DNA of 64,000 nucleotides from Solimonas terrae (GTDB taxonomy: Bacteria; Pseudomonadota; Gammaproteobacteria; Nevskiales; Nevskiaceae): the NCBI RefSeq assembly GCF_011067135.1, contig NZ_JAAMOW010000005.1:283178-347177 (forward strand), in the 5' to 3' direction. Numbering within the stretch: the stretch's first letter is position 1; every line of letters begins with the position of its first letter. Position numbers and translations under genes: made by a program. The notes below the pieces were generated by a model. It had not been told where the DNA came from, searched no databases, and saw only the letters and a list, made by a program, of their open reading frames with translations. Positions 52,126 through 59,828 of this stretch are shown here, in pieces.

Positions 52126-52410
52126 GTGTTCGACGGTCCGCTCGGGCAGGTGGCGATGGCGATCGGCCCGCCTGTTACGCCGAGCAGCGAGGACGCATAC
52201 CGTGCGGTCTACGGGCAGCTGATCGGTGACGCCGCGGGGGCGATGGCAAATGCACTCGCCGACGCGAAGCAGGCCATTGCGTCTCGCAGGCTTTCCCTGA
52301 GCCTGGCGGATGTCACGGTTGCGCCGTTCACGGCAAGTCCGTTCGCACGCGAAGGTAACGTGCGAAGCGCGGCACGCCGTTGGCGGTCAAGCCGTTGTAG
52401 GTATAGGTGA
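52126..52410 (+). CDS. Doubtful small ORF, possible gene remnant
   Basis: A GTG start at 52126 opens a 94-codon frame. Its first 60 codons have GC-rich third positions and a helical composition (MANALADAKQAIASRR), like genuine genes here, but no Shine-Dalgarno is seen. From about codon 68 it overlaps the end of the ligase gene on the other strand and turns Arg-rich, typical of antisense reading. I recognise no family. It may be a small gene or the decayed end of one. Confidence 0.22.
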   Translation: MFDGPLGQVAMAIGPPVTPSSEDAYRAVYGQLIGDAAGAMANALADAKQAIASRRLSLSLADVTVAPFTASPFAREGNVRSAARRWRSSRCRYR

Positions 52411-53179
52411 TCGTGGTGCCGACCGGCGGTGGTGTCCGCCGGTCGGCATCCGACAGTCCCGAGCCGATGCGGAAGCGCAGACCGTCGGCGCGTTCGACTT
52501 CCAGCGCTCCGACCATGCCCGTGTACTTGCCCTTGCCCGGCGTGTAGCCGACGACTCGCGCCTCGGCATCGTCGTGCGGCTTGAACTTGAGCAGATCGTC
52601 GTTGCGCTCGGCGCGATAAAAGGAGGCGCCGCGATGCAGGACCAGGCCCTCGCCACCGGCGGCGACGATGGCATCGCGCCGCGCGAGCAAGGCGGCCGGC
52701 GAGGCGACATGCGTCTGTTCGACGAGGCGCAGCGTCGCGGGCATCGCACTGGAGAACAAGGCGCGCAAGGCGGCGAGGCGCGTGTCGAAGCTGCCGCCGT
52801 GCGCCGGCAGGTCGAACACCATCAGATGCATCTGTCGCCAGGCCGCGTCGTCCGGCGTCTCGCTGCGCACCGTCGACGAGGCCTGTTCGAAGCGGCCGCG
52901 TCCGGCCCAGAGTTCGCCGTCGAGCGGCACGGCCGGCCAGCCGGTCGTGAACCATGCCGGTGCCGATACCGGCGTGCCGCCGCGCGTCCACAGGCGTCGT
53001 CCGTCCCAGTAACCACGTACGCCGTCGAACTTCTCGCTGACCCAGTAAGCCGACAGATCGATGGCGTCGCCGACGTGGTAGACGTCGGCCAGCATCAGGG
53101 GCGGCGGATCGGCAGCATGGACCGCGAGAGCGGGCAGGGCGCCGATCAGGAACATCGCGATTCGGAATCTTCGCAGCAT
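52328..53179 (-). CDS. Periplasmic ATP-dependent DNA ligase (LigE-type)
   Basis: This minimal ATP-dependent ligase has a signal peptide (MLRRFRIAMFLIGALPALAVHA). The nucleophile Lys50 lies in motif I SEKFDGVRG; GELWAG (motif III), GEGLVLH (motif IV) and LLKFKPHDDAEARVVGY (motif V) complete the adenylation domain, and an OB-fold tail follows. LigE proteins are exported and may act on DNA during uptake in competent bacteria, which could fit the pil genes in this window. It follows astD by 43 bases on the same strand. Confidence 0.9.
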   Translation of the reverse strand: MLRRFRIAMFLIGALPALAVHAADPPPLMLADVYHVGDAIDLSAYWVSEKFDGVRGYWDGRRLWTRGGTPVSAPAWFTTGWPAVPLDGELWAGRGRFEQASSTVRSETPDDAAWRQMHLMVFDLPAHGGSFDTRLAALRALFSSAMPATLRLVEQTHVASPAALLARRDAIVAAGGEGLVLHRGASFYRAERNDDLLKFKPHDDAEARVVGYTPGKGKYTGMVGALEVERADGLRFRIGSGLSDADRRTPPPVGTTITYTYNGLTANGVPRFARYLRVRTDLP

Positions 53180-53222
53180 CGTGGTCTCCGATGTCTGCGT
53201 CCCAGCCTAAGTGGTCTCGGCG

Positions 53223-54686
53223 CTACAGATTGAGACCCGGCGCAAGTTTTTCCGGCAGTTGCGGATGCGCGCTTTCACCGCTGGCAACCGGATACGCGCA
53301 GTAGTCGGCGGCGTAGAACGCGCTCGCGCGATGATTGCCGCTGGCGCCGATGCCGCCGAACGGAAACGCACCGCTGGCGCCGGTGGTGGGGCGGTTCCAG
53401 TTGACGATGCCGGCACGTGAGCGGCGCCAGTACTGCCGGTATTCGGCCTCGTCGTCACCGATGAAGCCGGCCGACAGGCCATAGCGTGTGCGATTGGCGA
53501 CGGTGATGGCGTCGGCCAGCGAGGCGACGCGAATGATCTTCAGCAGCGGTCCGAAGTGCTCTTCGTCGGGCATTTCACAATCGCTGGCATCGAGCAGCCC
53601 GGGTGTGACGAAGGCCGCGCCGCGTTCGAGCGTACGCATCGGCAGCACGACTTTCGCGCCGAGGCCGATCAGTCCAGCCTGCGTATCGAGCAGCTGACGC
53701 GCGACGGCGGCGCTGATCACCGGGCCCATGAAGGGCTGCGGCTCGTCGTTCCAGGCGCCGATGCGCAGATGCTCGACGACTTCACTCAGACGTGCGACGA
53801 AGCGTCTGCCGAACGCGTCGTCGGGCACGATCAGGCGGCGCGCACAGGTGCAGCGCTGGCCGGAGGTCAGGAACGCCGATTGCACGACGTCGTGAATCGC
53901 GGCGTCGAGGTTTTCGACCGGCCGCACGATCAGCGGATTGTTGCCGCCGAGTTCGAGCGCGAGGATTTTCTCGCTCATGCCGGCGAACTGCCGGTGCAGG
54001 ATCGCGCCGGTACGCGAGCTGCCGGTGAAGAACAGGCCGTCGAGTTCCTGGTGTGCGGCCAGCGCTTCGCCGGTCGCCCGTTCGCCCTGCAGCAGCTGCA
54101 GCACGGCAGCCGGAAGCCCGGCCGCCTGCCAGCACGCGACCATCGCCTCGCCGACGGCGGGCGTCTGTTCGCTGGGCTTGAACAGCACGCAGTTGCCGGC
54201 GAGCAGGGCCGGCACGATGTGCCCGTTCGGCAGATGGCCGGGAAAATTGTACGGCCCGAATACCGCGACCACTCCGTGCGGCTTGTGACGCAGCACGTGG
54301 CCGCCGGCGGCTTCCGTGCTGCCGGTGCGCAGGCCGTAGGCGCGGATCGACAGCTCGATCTTGCCGATCATCGCCGCGACTTCGGTGCGCGCTTCCCACA
54401 GCGGTTTGCCGACTTCGCGGGCGATCAGCGCGGCCAGGGCTTCCTTGCGCTGTTCGAGCGTCCGTGCATAGGCGCGCAGCAGCGCTTCGCGCTCGCCGTG
54501 TGCGCGGTCGCTCCAGTCGTCGAACGCGGCCCGCGCCGCCGTGAACGCTTCGTGCACGTCCTCGCGATTGGCGGCCTTGCCCTGCCACAGCGAATCGCCG
54601 CTCGCGGGATCGATGCTGTCGAAGGTGCTGCCACCGCCGTCGCGCCAGCGCCCATTGACGAGAAGTAGTCCGGTGGTCTGCATCAT
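53223..54686 (-). CDS. astD: N-succinylglutamate 5-semialdehyde dehydrogenase
   Basis: AstD oxidises succinylglutamate semialdehyde with NAD, the fourth AST step. The 487-residue aldehyde dehydrogenase has VFGPYNFPGHLPNGHIVPALLAGN, FTGSSRTGAIL (NAD loop), LALELGGNNP (catalytic Glu), TSGQRCTCARRL (nucleophile Cys) and PFGGIGASGNHR. ATG 54686 (MMQTTGLLLVNG) matches the family start, with GGA a few bases upstream; the longer frame is unlikely. It follows astA by 109 bases, a gap with alternative hairpins. Confidence 0.95.
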   Translation of the reverse strand: MMQTTGLLLVNGRWRDGGGSTFDSIDPASGDSLWQGKAANREDVHEAFTAARAAFDDWSDRAHGEREALLRAYARTLEQRKEALAALIAREVGKPLWEARTEVAAMIGKIELSIRAYGLRTGSTEAAGGHVLRHKPHGVVAVFGPYNFPGHLPNGHIVPALLAGNCVLFKPSEQTPAVGEAMVACWQAAGLPAAVLQLLQGERATGEALAAHQELDGLFFTGSSRTGAILHRQFAGMSEKILALELGGNNPLIVRPVENLDAAIHDVVQSAFLTSGQRCTCARRLIVPDDAFGRRFVARLSEVVEHLRIGAWNDEPQPFMGPVISAAVARQLLDTQAGLIGLGAKVVLPMRTLERGAAFVTPGLLDASDCEMPDEEHFGPLLKIIRVASLADAITVANRTRYGLSAGFIGDDEAEYRQYWRRSRAGIVNWNRPTTGASGAFPFGGIGASGNHRASAFYAADYCAYPVASGESAHPQLPEKLAPGLNL

Positions 54687-54707
54687 GGGTTCCACGTCTG
54701 ATTCCCG

Positions 54708-54756
54708 CGACGACGAAGCGCTGCCGCGATCAAGTTCGTCGTCGATCGCGGCAGCG
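54708..54756 (-). promoter_or_regulatory. Alternative hairpins between astA and astD
   Basis: Two interleaved stems are possible: one of 13 bp (54719-54731 with 54744-54756) and one of 10 bp (54708-54717 with 54735-54744). Their arms interleave with almost no connecting bases, so only one should form at a time. The switch lies about 20 bases before the astD start. No T-tract is present, so translation control or RNA processing is more likely than termination. Confidence 0.45.
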
Positions 54757-54795
54757 TGCATGCCCGACCTCTGATCCGGCATGGCAGTCGCTTGC

Positions 54796-55824
54796 TCACA
54801 GCGGACAGACCCGCACGGTTTCACCGTCGCTGATCTGCAGCGCCGCCGCTACCGCCGGCGACACCTGTACGCCGTCGCGACCGGAGCGGGCCTCGGCCAT
54901 CGTGCAGCGATAGTCCGCGAGCTGTTCGTTGGCGATCAGCAAGGGGCGCGTGTCGGACAGGCGGCCGTCCTCGATGATTGCCGGCAGCAACAGCGAGCGG
55001 CGCACCGAACGGATGGCACGCAGCGGTGCCTCGACGGACGGTCCGCCGTCGAAGATGTCGATATAACCCTGGTAACGGAAGCGCTCCTGTTCGAGGAAGC
55101 GCAACGCCGGTGCCGTTTCCGGATGGACCTGCCCCAGAACCGCCTGCGCCTCGGCCGGCAGCAGGACGGTATAGATCGGGTGCTTGGGCATCAGCTCGGC
55201 GATCACCGCCTTGTTGCCCTGACCGACGACGTGCTCGGCGGCGCCGTATTCGATGTCGAAGAAATGCCGGCCGAGGCCCTCCCAGAACGGCGAGCGCCCG
55301 TTTTCGTCGGAAACGCCGCGCATCTCGGCAATGACCTTGTCGGCGAAGCGCTGCGGGAATGCCGCCATGAACAGGAAGCGCGATTTCGACAACATCGCGC
55401 CGTTGCCGCCCTGGCGCGCATCGCGATTCAGGTAGAGCGAGCAGAGCATCGAAGCGCCGGTCAGGTCGTTCGACAGATACAGCGTCGGCAGGCGCTTGTA
55501 GACGTCCAGCGCCGGACTGGCCTGTACGGTCAGTCCGACGTGGTAGCTGTAGAACGGTTCTTCGAGCCCGCAGGCCGCTTCGATCGCGCAGCAGCCGAGC
55601 ATCGTGCGGCTCGTCATGTCCTCCAGCACGAACATGTAGCGTTCGGGGCCCGGCCGCTTCACGTCCTCGCCGAACGAGGCCAGCGAACGCGCGATCTTCC
55701 GTTCCAGTACCTCGCGCACCGGCGGCAGCGACGTGAAGCCGGTGCCGGCGCCGCGCGCAAGATCGAGCAGCGCATCGAGATCGCCGGCGGCGATCGGCCG
55801 TACGCGATTCACGTCCAGCTCCAT
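54796..55824 (-). CDS. astA: Arginine N-succinyltransferase
   Basis: AstA transfers succinyl from succinyl-CoA to arginine, the first AST step. The 342-residue protein has the start RVRPIAAGDLDALLDLARGAGTGFTSLPP, EEPFYSYHVGLTVQASP, LPTLYLSNDLTGASMLCSLYLNRDARQGGNGAMLSKSRFLFMAAFP, and MRGVSDENGRSPFWEGLGRHFFDIEY, all family hallmarks. Length is normal for a single-chain AstA. Its start overlaps the M20 hydrolase stop by 16 bases, indicating tight coupling. Confidence 0.96.
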   Translation of the reverse strand: MELDVNRVRPIAAGDLDALLDLARGAGTGFTSLPPVREVLERKIARSLASFGEDVKRPGPERYMFVLEDMTSRTMLGCCAIEAACGLEEPFYSYHVGLTVQASPALDVYKRLPTLYLSNDLTGASMLCSLYLNRDARQGGNGAMLSKSRFLFMAAFPQRFADKVIAEMRGVSDENGRSPFWEGLGRHFFDIEYGAAEHVVGQGNKAVIAELMPKHPIYTVLLPAEAQAVLGQVHPETAPALRFLEQERFRYQGYIDIFDGGPSVEAPLRAIRSVRRSLLLPAIIEDGRLSDTRPLLIANEQLADYRCTMAEARSGRDGVQVSPAVAAALQISDGETVRVCPL

Positions 55825-57017
55825 TCGCCGCTGGCGACGCGCATCAGCAGCAGGGCCGACAGGCGCGCGCGTTCGGCGAGGCTGGACCAGCGCATGGTTT
55901 CGCGTTCGGAGTGGATGTCACGGCCGACGACGCCGAGGTTGTCGAGATTGGGCAGGCCGTGCGCGGCGAGATTGTTGCCATCGCAGCAGCCGCCGGTCGC
56001 CTTGAACTCGAATGGCAGTTCCAGTGCGCGACCGCAGTCGAGCATCCAGTCCATGAGTCGGTGCTGGGCTTCGTTCAAGGGCTTGGGCGGCCGCGTGAAG
56101 CCGCCGCGCAGTTCGAACACGATGCCGTCGCCGCCGTGTGCCCGGAAAATCCGGTCGAGCGCCTCGCGCAGCCATTGCTCGTCGCTGGCGTGCCGGGTGC
56201 GGACATTGAATTTGAACAGACAGAACTCGGGCACGACATTGAGGGCGCCACCGCCGCGGACATAGCCGGGATTGACGGTAACGCCGTCACGTTGCAGCGC
56301 GTGGATCGCGGTGATCACCCGCGATGCGGCGACGATCGCGTTGCGTCCCTGTTCCGGGTTGCGGCCGGCGTGCGCTGCGCGACCGTGGATCAGGATGTCG
56401 AAGTTGCCGCTGCCCTTGCGCGCGCCGGCCAGATTGCCGTCCGCGAACGATGGTTCGAACACCAGACCGAAGCGATTGCGCTGCGCGGCTTCGGCGAGCA
56501 GCGGTGCCGAGCCCTGCGAGCCGATCTCTTCGTCCGGATTCAGCAGCACCTCCCAGCCGATGCGCTCGCGCCAGGGACTGCGCTCCAGCGTCGCCAGCGC
56601 CAGCCACATCACCAGCAGGCCGCCCTTGAGATCGGCGACGCCGGGGCCGTGCAGGCTGTCGTCGTCGCTGAACGTGGCGGTCTGGAACGGGCCGTCCGCG
56701 GCGTAGACGGTGTCGAGGTGCCCGCCGAGGAAGATCTGCAGCGGTGCCTCGGGCCGCTGCCGCAGACGCAGGGCCGGCCCGATCGCGCGCTCGCGCAGCG
56801 TGCCGTCGTCGGCGCTGGACCGGTGCGCGGGCAGCTCGAACCACTGCGCCTGCGCACCGAGCGCCTCGAAGCGCGGCGCGATTCGCTCGGCGACCGCGCG
56901 CACGCCGGCGACGTTGAAACTGCCGGAGTTGAGATTGGCGAGCTGCACGAGTTCGTCGCGCAGCGCCGACGCCTGCGCCACTGTCCACTCCAGATGCGGG
57001 ATGTAAGCGTCTCGCAC
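55809..57017 (-). CDS. M20-family metallohydrolase, candidate succinylglutamate desuccinylase
   Basis: The 402-residue protein has the dizinc M20 layout: GGHLDTVYA, GPGVADLKGGL (bridging Asp), NPDEEIGSQG (general base Glu and metal Glu), a dimerisation domain (about 190-300) and a late GGCCDGNNLA region. M20 enzymes remove acyl or amino-acid groups from amines (ArgE, DapE, carboxypeptidase G). It lies upstream of and overlaps astA, and AstE is not seen in the window, so it may perform the last AST step. That is inferred from context. A carboxypeptidase or other role is possible. Confidence 0.78.
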   Translation of the reverse strand: MRDAYIPHLEWTVAQASALRDELVQLANLNSGSFNVAGVRAVAERIAPRFEALGAQAQWFELPAHRSSADDGTLRERAIGPALRLRQRPEAPLQIFLGGHLDTVYAADGPFQTATFSDDDSLHGPGVADLKGGLLVMWLALATLERSPWRERIGWEVLLNPDEEIGSQGSAPLLAEAAQRNRFGLVFEPSFADGNLAGARKGSGNFDILIHGRAAHAGRNPEQGRNAIVAASRVITAIHALQRDGVTVNPGYVRGGGALNVVPEFCLFKFNVRTRHASDEQWLREALDRIFRAHGGDGIVFELRGGFTRPPKPLNEAQHRLMDWMLDCGRALELPFEFKATGGCCDGNNLAAHGLPNLDNLGVVGRDIHSERETMRWSSLAERARLSALLLMRVASGEWSWT

Positions 57018-57087
57018 GTCGCGAATCCGATCTGCTGTAATGACTCCATTCTAGGTAGGCTGCCGAACGGCGCCTGAGGAAAATCCC

Positions 57088-57906
57088 GTGAGACATCCGC
57101 GTTATTTGCTCGCCGCGCTGTTGCTGATCGTGCTGCCGTCGGCCCGGGCGTCCGATCAGGCGCTCTGGGAGCATTCGACGCTGAACCAGATCCTCAGGCG
57201 CGGCGAGCTGCGGGTCGGTGTCGAAGCCGGCTACATGCCGTTCGAGATGCGCGACCGCAACGGCAACATCGTCGGCTTCGATGTCGATCTGGCGCGGCTC
57301 ATGGCGCGTTACATGGGCGTGAAGATGACCCTGGTCAACACGCAATGGGACGGCATCATCCCGGCCCTGATGACCGACAAGTTCGACATCCTGATGGGCG
57401 GCATGACGATCACGCCGGAACGCAATCTGCAGGTCAATTTCGCCGATCCCTACATCGTCATCGGCCAGACCGTACTGATCCGCAAGGGCCTGATCGGCAC
57501 GATCACCGAGCGTGAACAGCTCGACGATCCGAAATACACGATTGCCACCAAGCTCGGCACCACCGGCGACATCGCCGCGCGCAAGTATTTCGCCAAGGCG
57601 AAGATCAAGGCTTTCGAGAGCGAGGCCGAAGCGACGCTGGAAGTGCGCAACGGCCGCGCCGATGCCTTCGTTTACGACCTGCCGTTCAATGCCGTGTTCG
57701 TTGCTCGCTATCCGGGGCAGGTCGGCCTGCTCAAGGAGACGTTCACGCAGGAGCCGCTGGGCTGGGCGATCCGCAAGGGCGATCCCGATTTCATGAACTG
57801 GCTCAACAATTTCCTGCGCGTGATCCGCGCCGACGGCAGCTACGACGCGCTGTACGGCAAGTGGTTCGAGGGCACGGCCTGGCTGAAGAATGTCGGCGGC
57901 GGTTGA
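57088..57906 (+). CDS. Amino-acid ABC transporter substrate-binding protein (orphan)
   Basis: A signal peptide (MRHPRYLLAALLLIVLPSARA) is followed by a family 3 periplasmic binding protein. Typical elements are GELRVGVEAGYMPFEMRDRNGNIVGFDVDLARLMA, FDILMGGMTITPERN, and SEAEATLEVRNGRADAFVYD. It should bind a polar amino acid. No permease or ATPase gene is adjacent. It is divergent from the M20 hydrolase gene across 70 bases, so arginine or a succinyl-amino acid is a possible ligand by context. The start is GTG 57088 with TGAGGAAAA upstream. Confidence 0.87.
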   Translation: MRHPRYLLAALLLIVLPSARASDQALWEHSTLNQILRRGELRVGVEAGYMPFEMRDRNGNIVGFDVDLARLMARYMGVKMTLVNTQWDGIIPALMTDKFDILMGGMTITPERNLQVNFADPYIVIGQTVLIRKGLIGTITEREQLDDPKYTIATKLGTTGDIAARKYFAKAKIKAFESEAEATLEVRNGRADAFVYDLPFNAVFVARYPGQVGLLKETFTQEPLGWAIRKGDPDFMNWLNNFLRVIRADGSYDALYGKWFEGTAWLKNVGGG

Positions 57907-57938
57907 TTGCGGCAACACCGATAACGAGGACCTCCGCG

Positions 57939-58796
57939 ATGGTCGACAATGCTCCGGCTTTCGATGTCGAGAAGCACCTGCAGAATCTGCAGCGTGACGG
58001 CTACAGCATCATCGACGACTTCCTGACGGCGAGCGATCTGCGCGAGGTTCGCGAAGGTCTGGCGCCGCATCTCGATCGGCACAGCGGCCGCAACAATTTC
58101 GAAGGGCACAAGACCGAGCGTGTCTACACGCTGGTGGCACGCGGCGCGATCTTCGAGCGCATCACCGAAGATCCGCGCGTGCTGGCGCTGCTCGATCGCC
58201 TGCTGCAGCCGGGCTATCTGCTGACGGCGAGTCAGGCGATCCGCATCCATCCCGGCGAGACGCCGCAGCCGATTCACTACGACGATCAGTTCTATCGCAT
58301 TCCTCGCCCGCGGCCGGCCATCAGCGTCTCGACGATCGTCGCAGTCGACCCGTTCACGGCCGACAACGGCGGGACGGATATGCTGCCCGGCAGCCATCTC
58401 TGGAGCGACGCGCAGATTGCCGGCATTTACGATGGCCATGACGCCGATGCGCCTGCGCGTGATGATCTGCAGGCGCAGCTGCGAGCGACCCGGATGCCGG
58501 CTGGAGCCTGTGTCGTGTTTCTCGGCACGCTGCTGCACCGAGGCGGCGCCAATCGCAGCGACGCGCCGCGACTGGCCTTCTCGAACCAGTACTGCGAGCC
58601 GTGGGCGCGCACGCAGGAAAACTATTTTCTCGGCGTGCCGGCGTCACTGGCGCGCGACATGTCGCCACGCCTTCAGCAGTTGCTGGGGTACGACATCTGG
58701 GCGCCGTTCATGGGGCACGTCAGCGCCAGTCATCCGGCAAAGGCCTTGCGCGAGGATTGGGTGGCGCCGGTAATGAACCGGTCGCATTCCCGCTAG
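57939..58796 (+). CDS. PhyH-family Fe(II)/2-oxoglutarate dioxygenase
   Basis: The 285-residue protein has the phytanoyl-CoA dioxygenase fold. The iron ligands are His113 and Asp115 in PIHYDDQFY, with the distal His and the Arg that binds 2-oxoglutarate in LLHRGGANRSDAPR. The N-terminus (QNLQRDGYSIIDDFL) fits the family. The substrate could be an acyl-CoA, amino acid or secondary metabolite. It is 32 bases downstream of the binding-protein gene with a GAGGA Shine-Dalgarno, so probably co-transcribed. It ends convergent with the TetR gene. Confidence 0.86.
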   Translation: MVDNAPAFDVEKHLQNLQRDGYSIIDDFLTASDLREVREGLAPHLDRHSGRNNFEGHKTERVYTLVARGAIFERITEDPRVLALLDRLLQPGYLLTASQAIRIHPGETPQPIHYDDQFYRIPRPRPAISVSTIVAVDPFTADNGGTDMLPGSHLWSDAQIAGIYDGHDADAPARDDLQAQLRATRMPAGACVVFLGTLLHRGGANRSDAPRLAFSNQYCEPWARTQENYFLGVPASLARDMSPRLQQLLGYDIWAPFMGHVSASHPAKALREDWVAPVMNRSHSR

Positions 58797-58890
58797 CGCG
58801 GCTGCGTGCCGGCGACCCGGTTTCCGGAGCTGCGACCTTGCTTGCGCATGCAGCGACCGATTGCCCGAAGCTGCGGCGTCCCGATCCTGA

Positions 58891-59541
58891 TCAGCTGGAG
58901 AGAAACGCGGCGTGCTGTGTCGGGAATTCGGCAGCCAGCCGGTCGAAGTCGAATACCGACGGAATCAAGAGGGCGCCGAGCATGCGCCGCATGCGGTCTT
59001 CGGTAATCGCAAGGAAATCGCCCTTGCCGACCGTCGTGTGCATGTAGAACGTGATCCACAGCAGCAGATCGTCGAGCCGCACGGAAGGCCTGAAGTATCC
59101 AGCCTCGCGCCAGCGGTTCAGGAAGGTCAGCCACATCTCGCCCATCGCGTCGAGCAGGGACTGATCCGAGCCGGGCACGCGCGCAAGCAGTTCGCTGCCG
59201 GCGTCGCTGGTGACGATGCGCGTGTACGGATGGTCACGTGCCGTCGAGATGGCCATGACGATCGCGTCGATCATTGCCTTGGGCGGGTAGGGCTCCTCGC
59301 GCAGGATCGGAATGACGACGCGCACGTGATCGCGGATCTCGCGGACCAGCACCTCGACAGCCAGGTGATGGCGCGAGGGGAAATAACGATAGATCGTCGG
59401 CCGCGAGATCTTGGCGATCTTCGCGATGTCGTCCATGGACGTTTTTTGAATTCCGTAACGTTCGAAGCACTTGATGGTCGCGTCGATGATCTTGTCCTCG
59501 ACGCGAGCGTCACGTCGGAATGAGGCGGTCGTCGTCTTCAC
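58891..59541 (-). CDS. TetR-family transcriptional regulator
   Basis: The 216-residue repressor-type protein has an N-terminal helix-turn-helix (DKIIDATIKCFERYGIQKTSMDDIAKIAKISRPTIYRYFPSRHHL) and an all-helical ligand-binding C-terminal domain. A GTG at 59541 is preferred because AAGGAG lies 9 bases upstream; an earlier GTG is less well placed. It is divergent from a TonB-dependent receptor gene, whose promoter carries a palindrome that could be its operator, so it may respond to the imported substrate. Confidence 0.9.
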   Translation of the reverse strand: MKTTTASFRRDARVEDKIIDATIKCFERYGIQKTSMDDIAKIAKISRPTIYRYFPSRHHLAVEVLVREIRDHVRVVIPILREEPYPPKAMIDAIVMAISTARDHPYTRIVTSDAGSELLARVPGSDQSLLDAMGEMWLTFLNRWREAGYFRPSVRLDDLLLWITFYMHTTVGKGDFLAITEDRMRRMLGALLIPSVFDFDRLAAEFPTQHAAFLSS

Positions 59542-59696
59542 CTTGCAGCTTCTCCTTGTCGTCACCCGTCGGTCGCTGGTTCACCCCACGACGTACCGTC
59601 ATTGTGCGTATGTTAGGGGGCGGGCGCGGATCGCGCATGTGATTTCGTTGCCGGCGCCGGCTCTAGCGGCCAATCGGCGGCCCGGAGCGCATCGAA

Positions 59697-59718
59697 TTAC
59701 AAATCTTGACATCTGTAA
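59697..59718. promoter_or_regulatory. Palindromic operator candidate (TetR site)
   Basis: TTACAAAT (59697-59704), a 6-base centre, and ATCTGTAA (59711-59718) form an imperfect palindrome with one mismatch per arm. It overlaps the -35 element of the receptor promoter, as expected for repression by a TetR protein. The adjacent TetR gene is the natural candidate. Confidence 0.5.
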
Positions 59719-59734
59719 CTATGAGCAATAGATT
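59706..59734 (+). promoter_or_regulatory. Promoter of the TonB-dependent receptor gene
   Basis: A perfect TTGACA (59706-59711) is followed by a 17-base spacer and TAGATT (59729-59734, four of six matches). A transcript would start near 59741, leaving an 85-base leader before the receptor ATG. The region is AT-rich compared with its surroundings. Confidence 0.75.
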
Positions 59735-59828
59735 TAAGCCCAGCTCGAAGGCTGCCGACGGAAGGCTTGCCCCGGCCCTGGTCGCAGCAGTCGGCCTGTA
59801 AAGAACACATAGCGGAGGAGATGTGACG

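Noticed and set aside
56287..57918. A 543-codon minus-strand frame across the M20, binding-protein and intergenic regions
   Set aside because: It crosses a divergent promoter region and overlaps two convincing genes in other frames.
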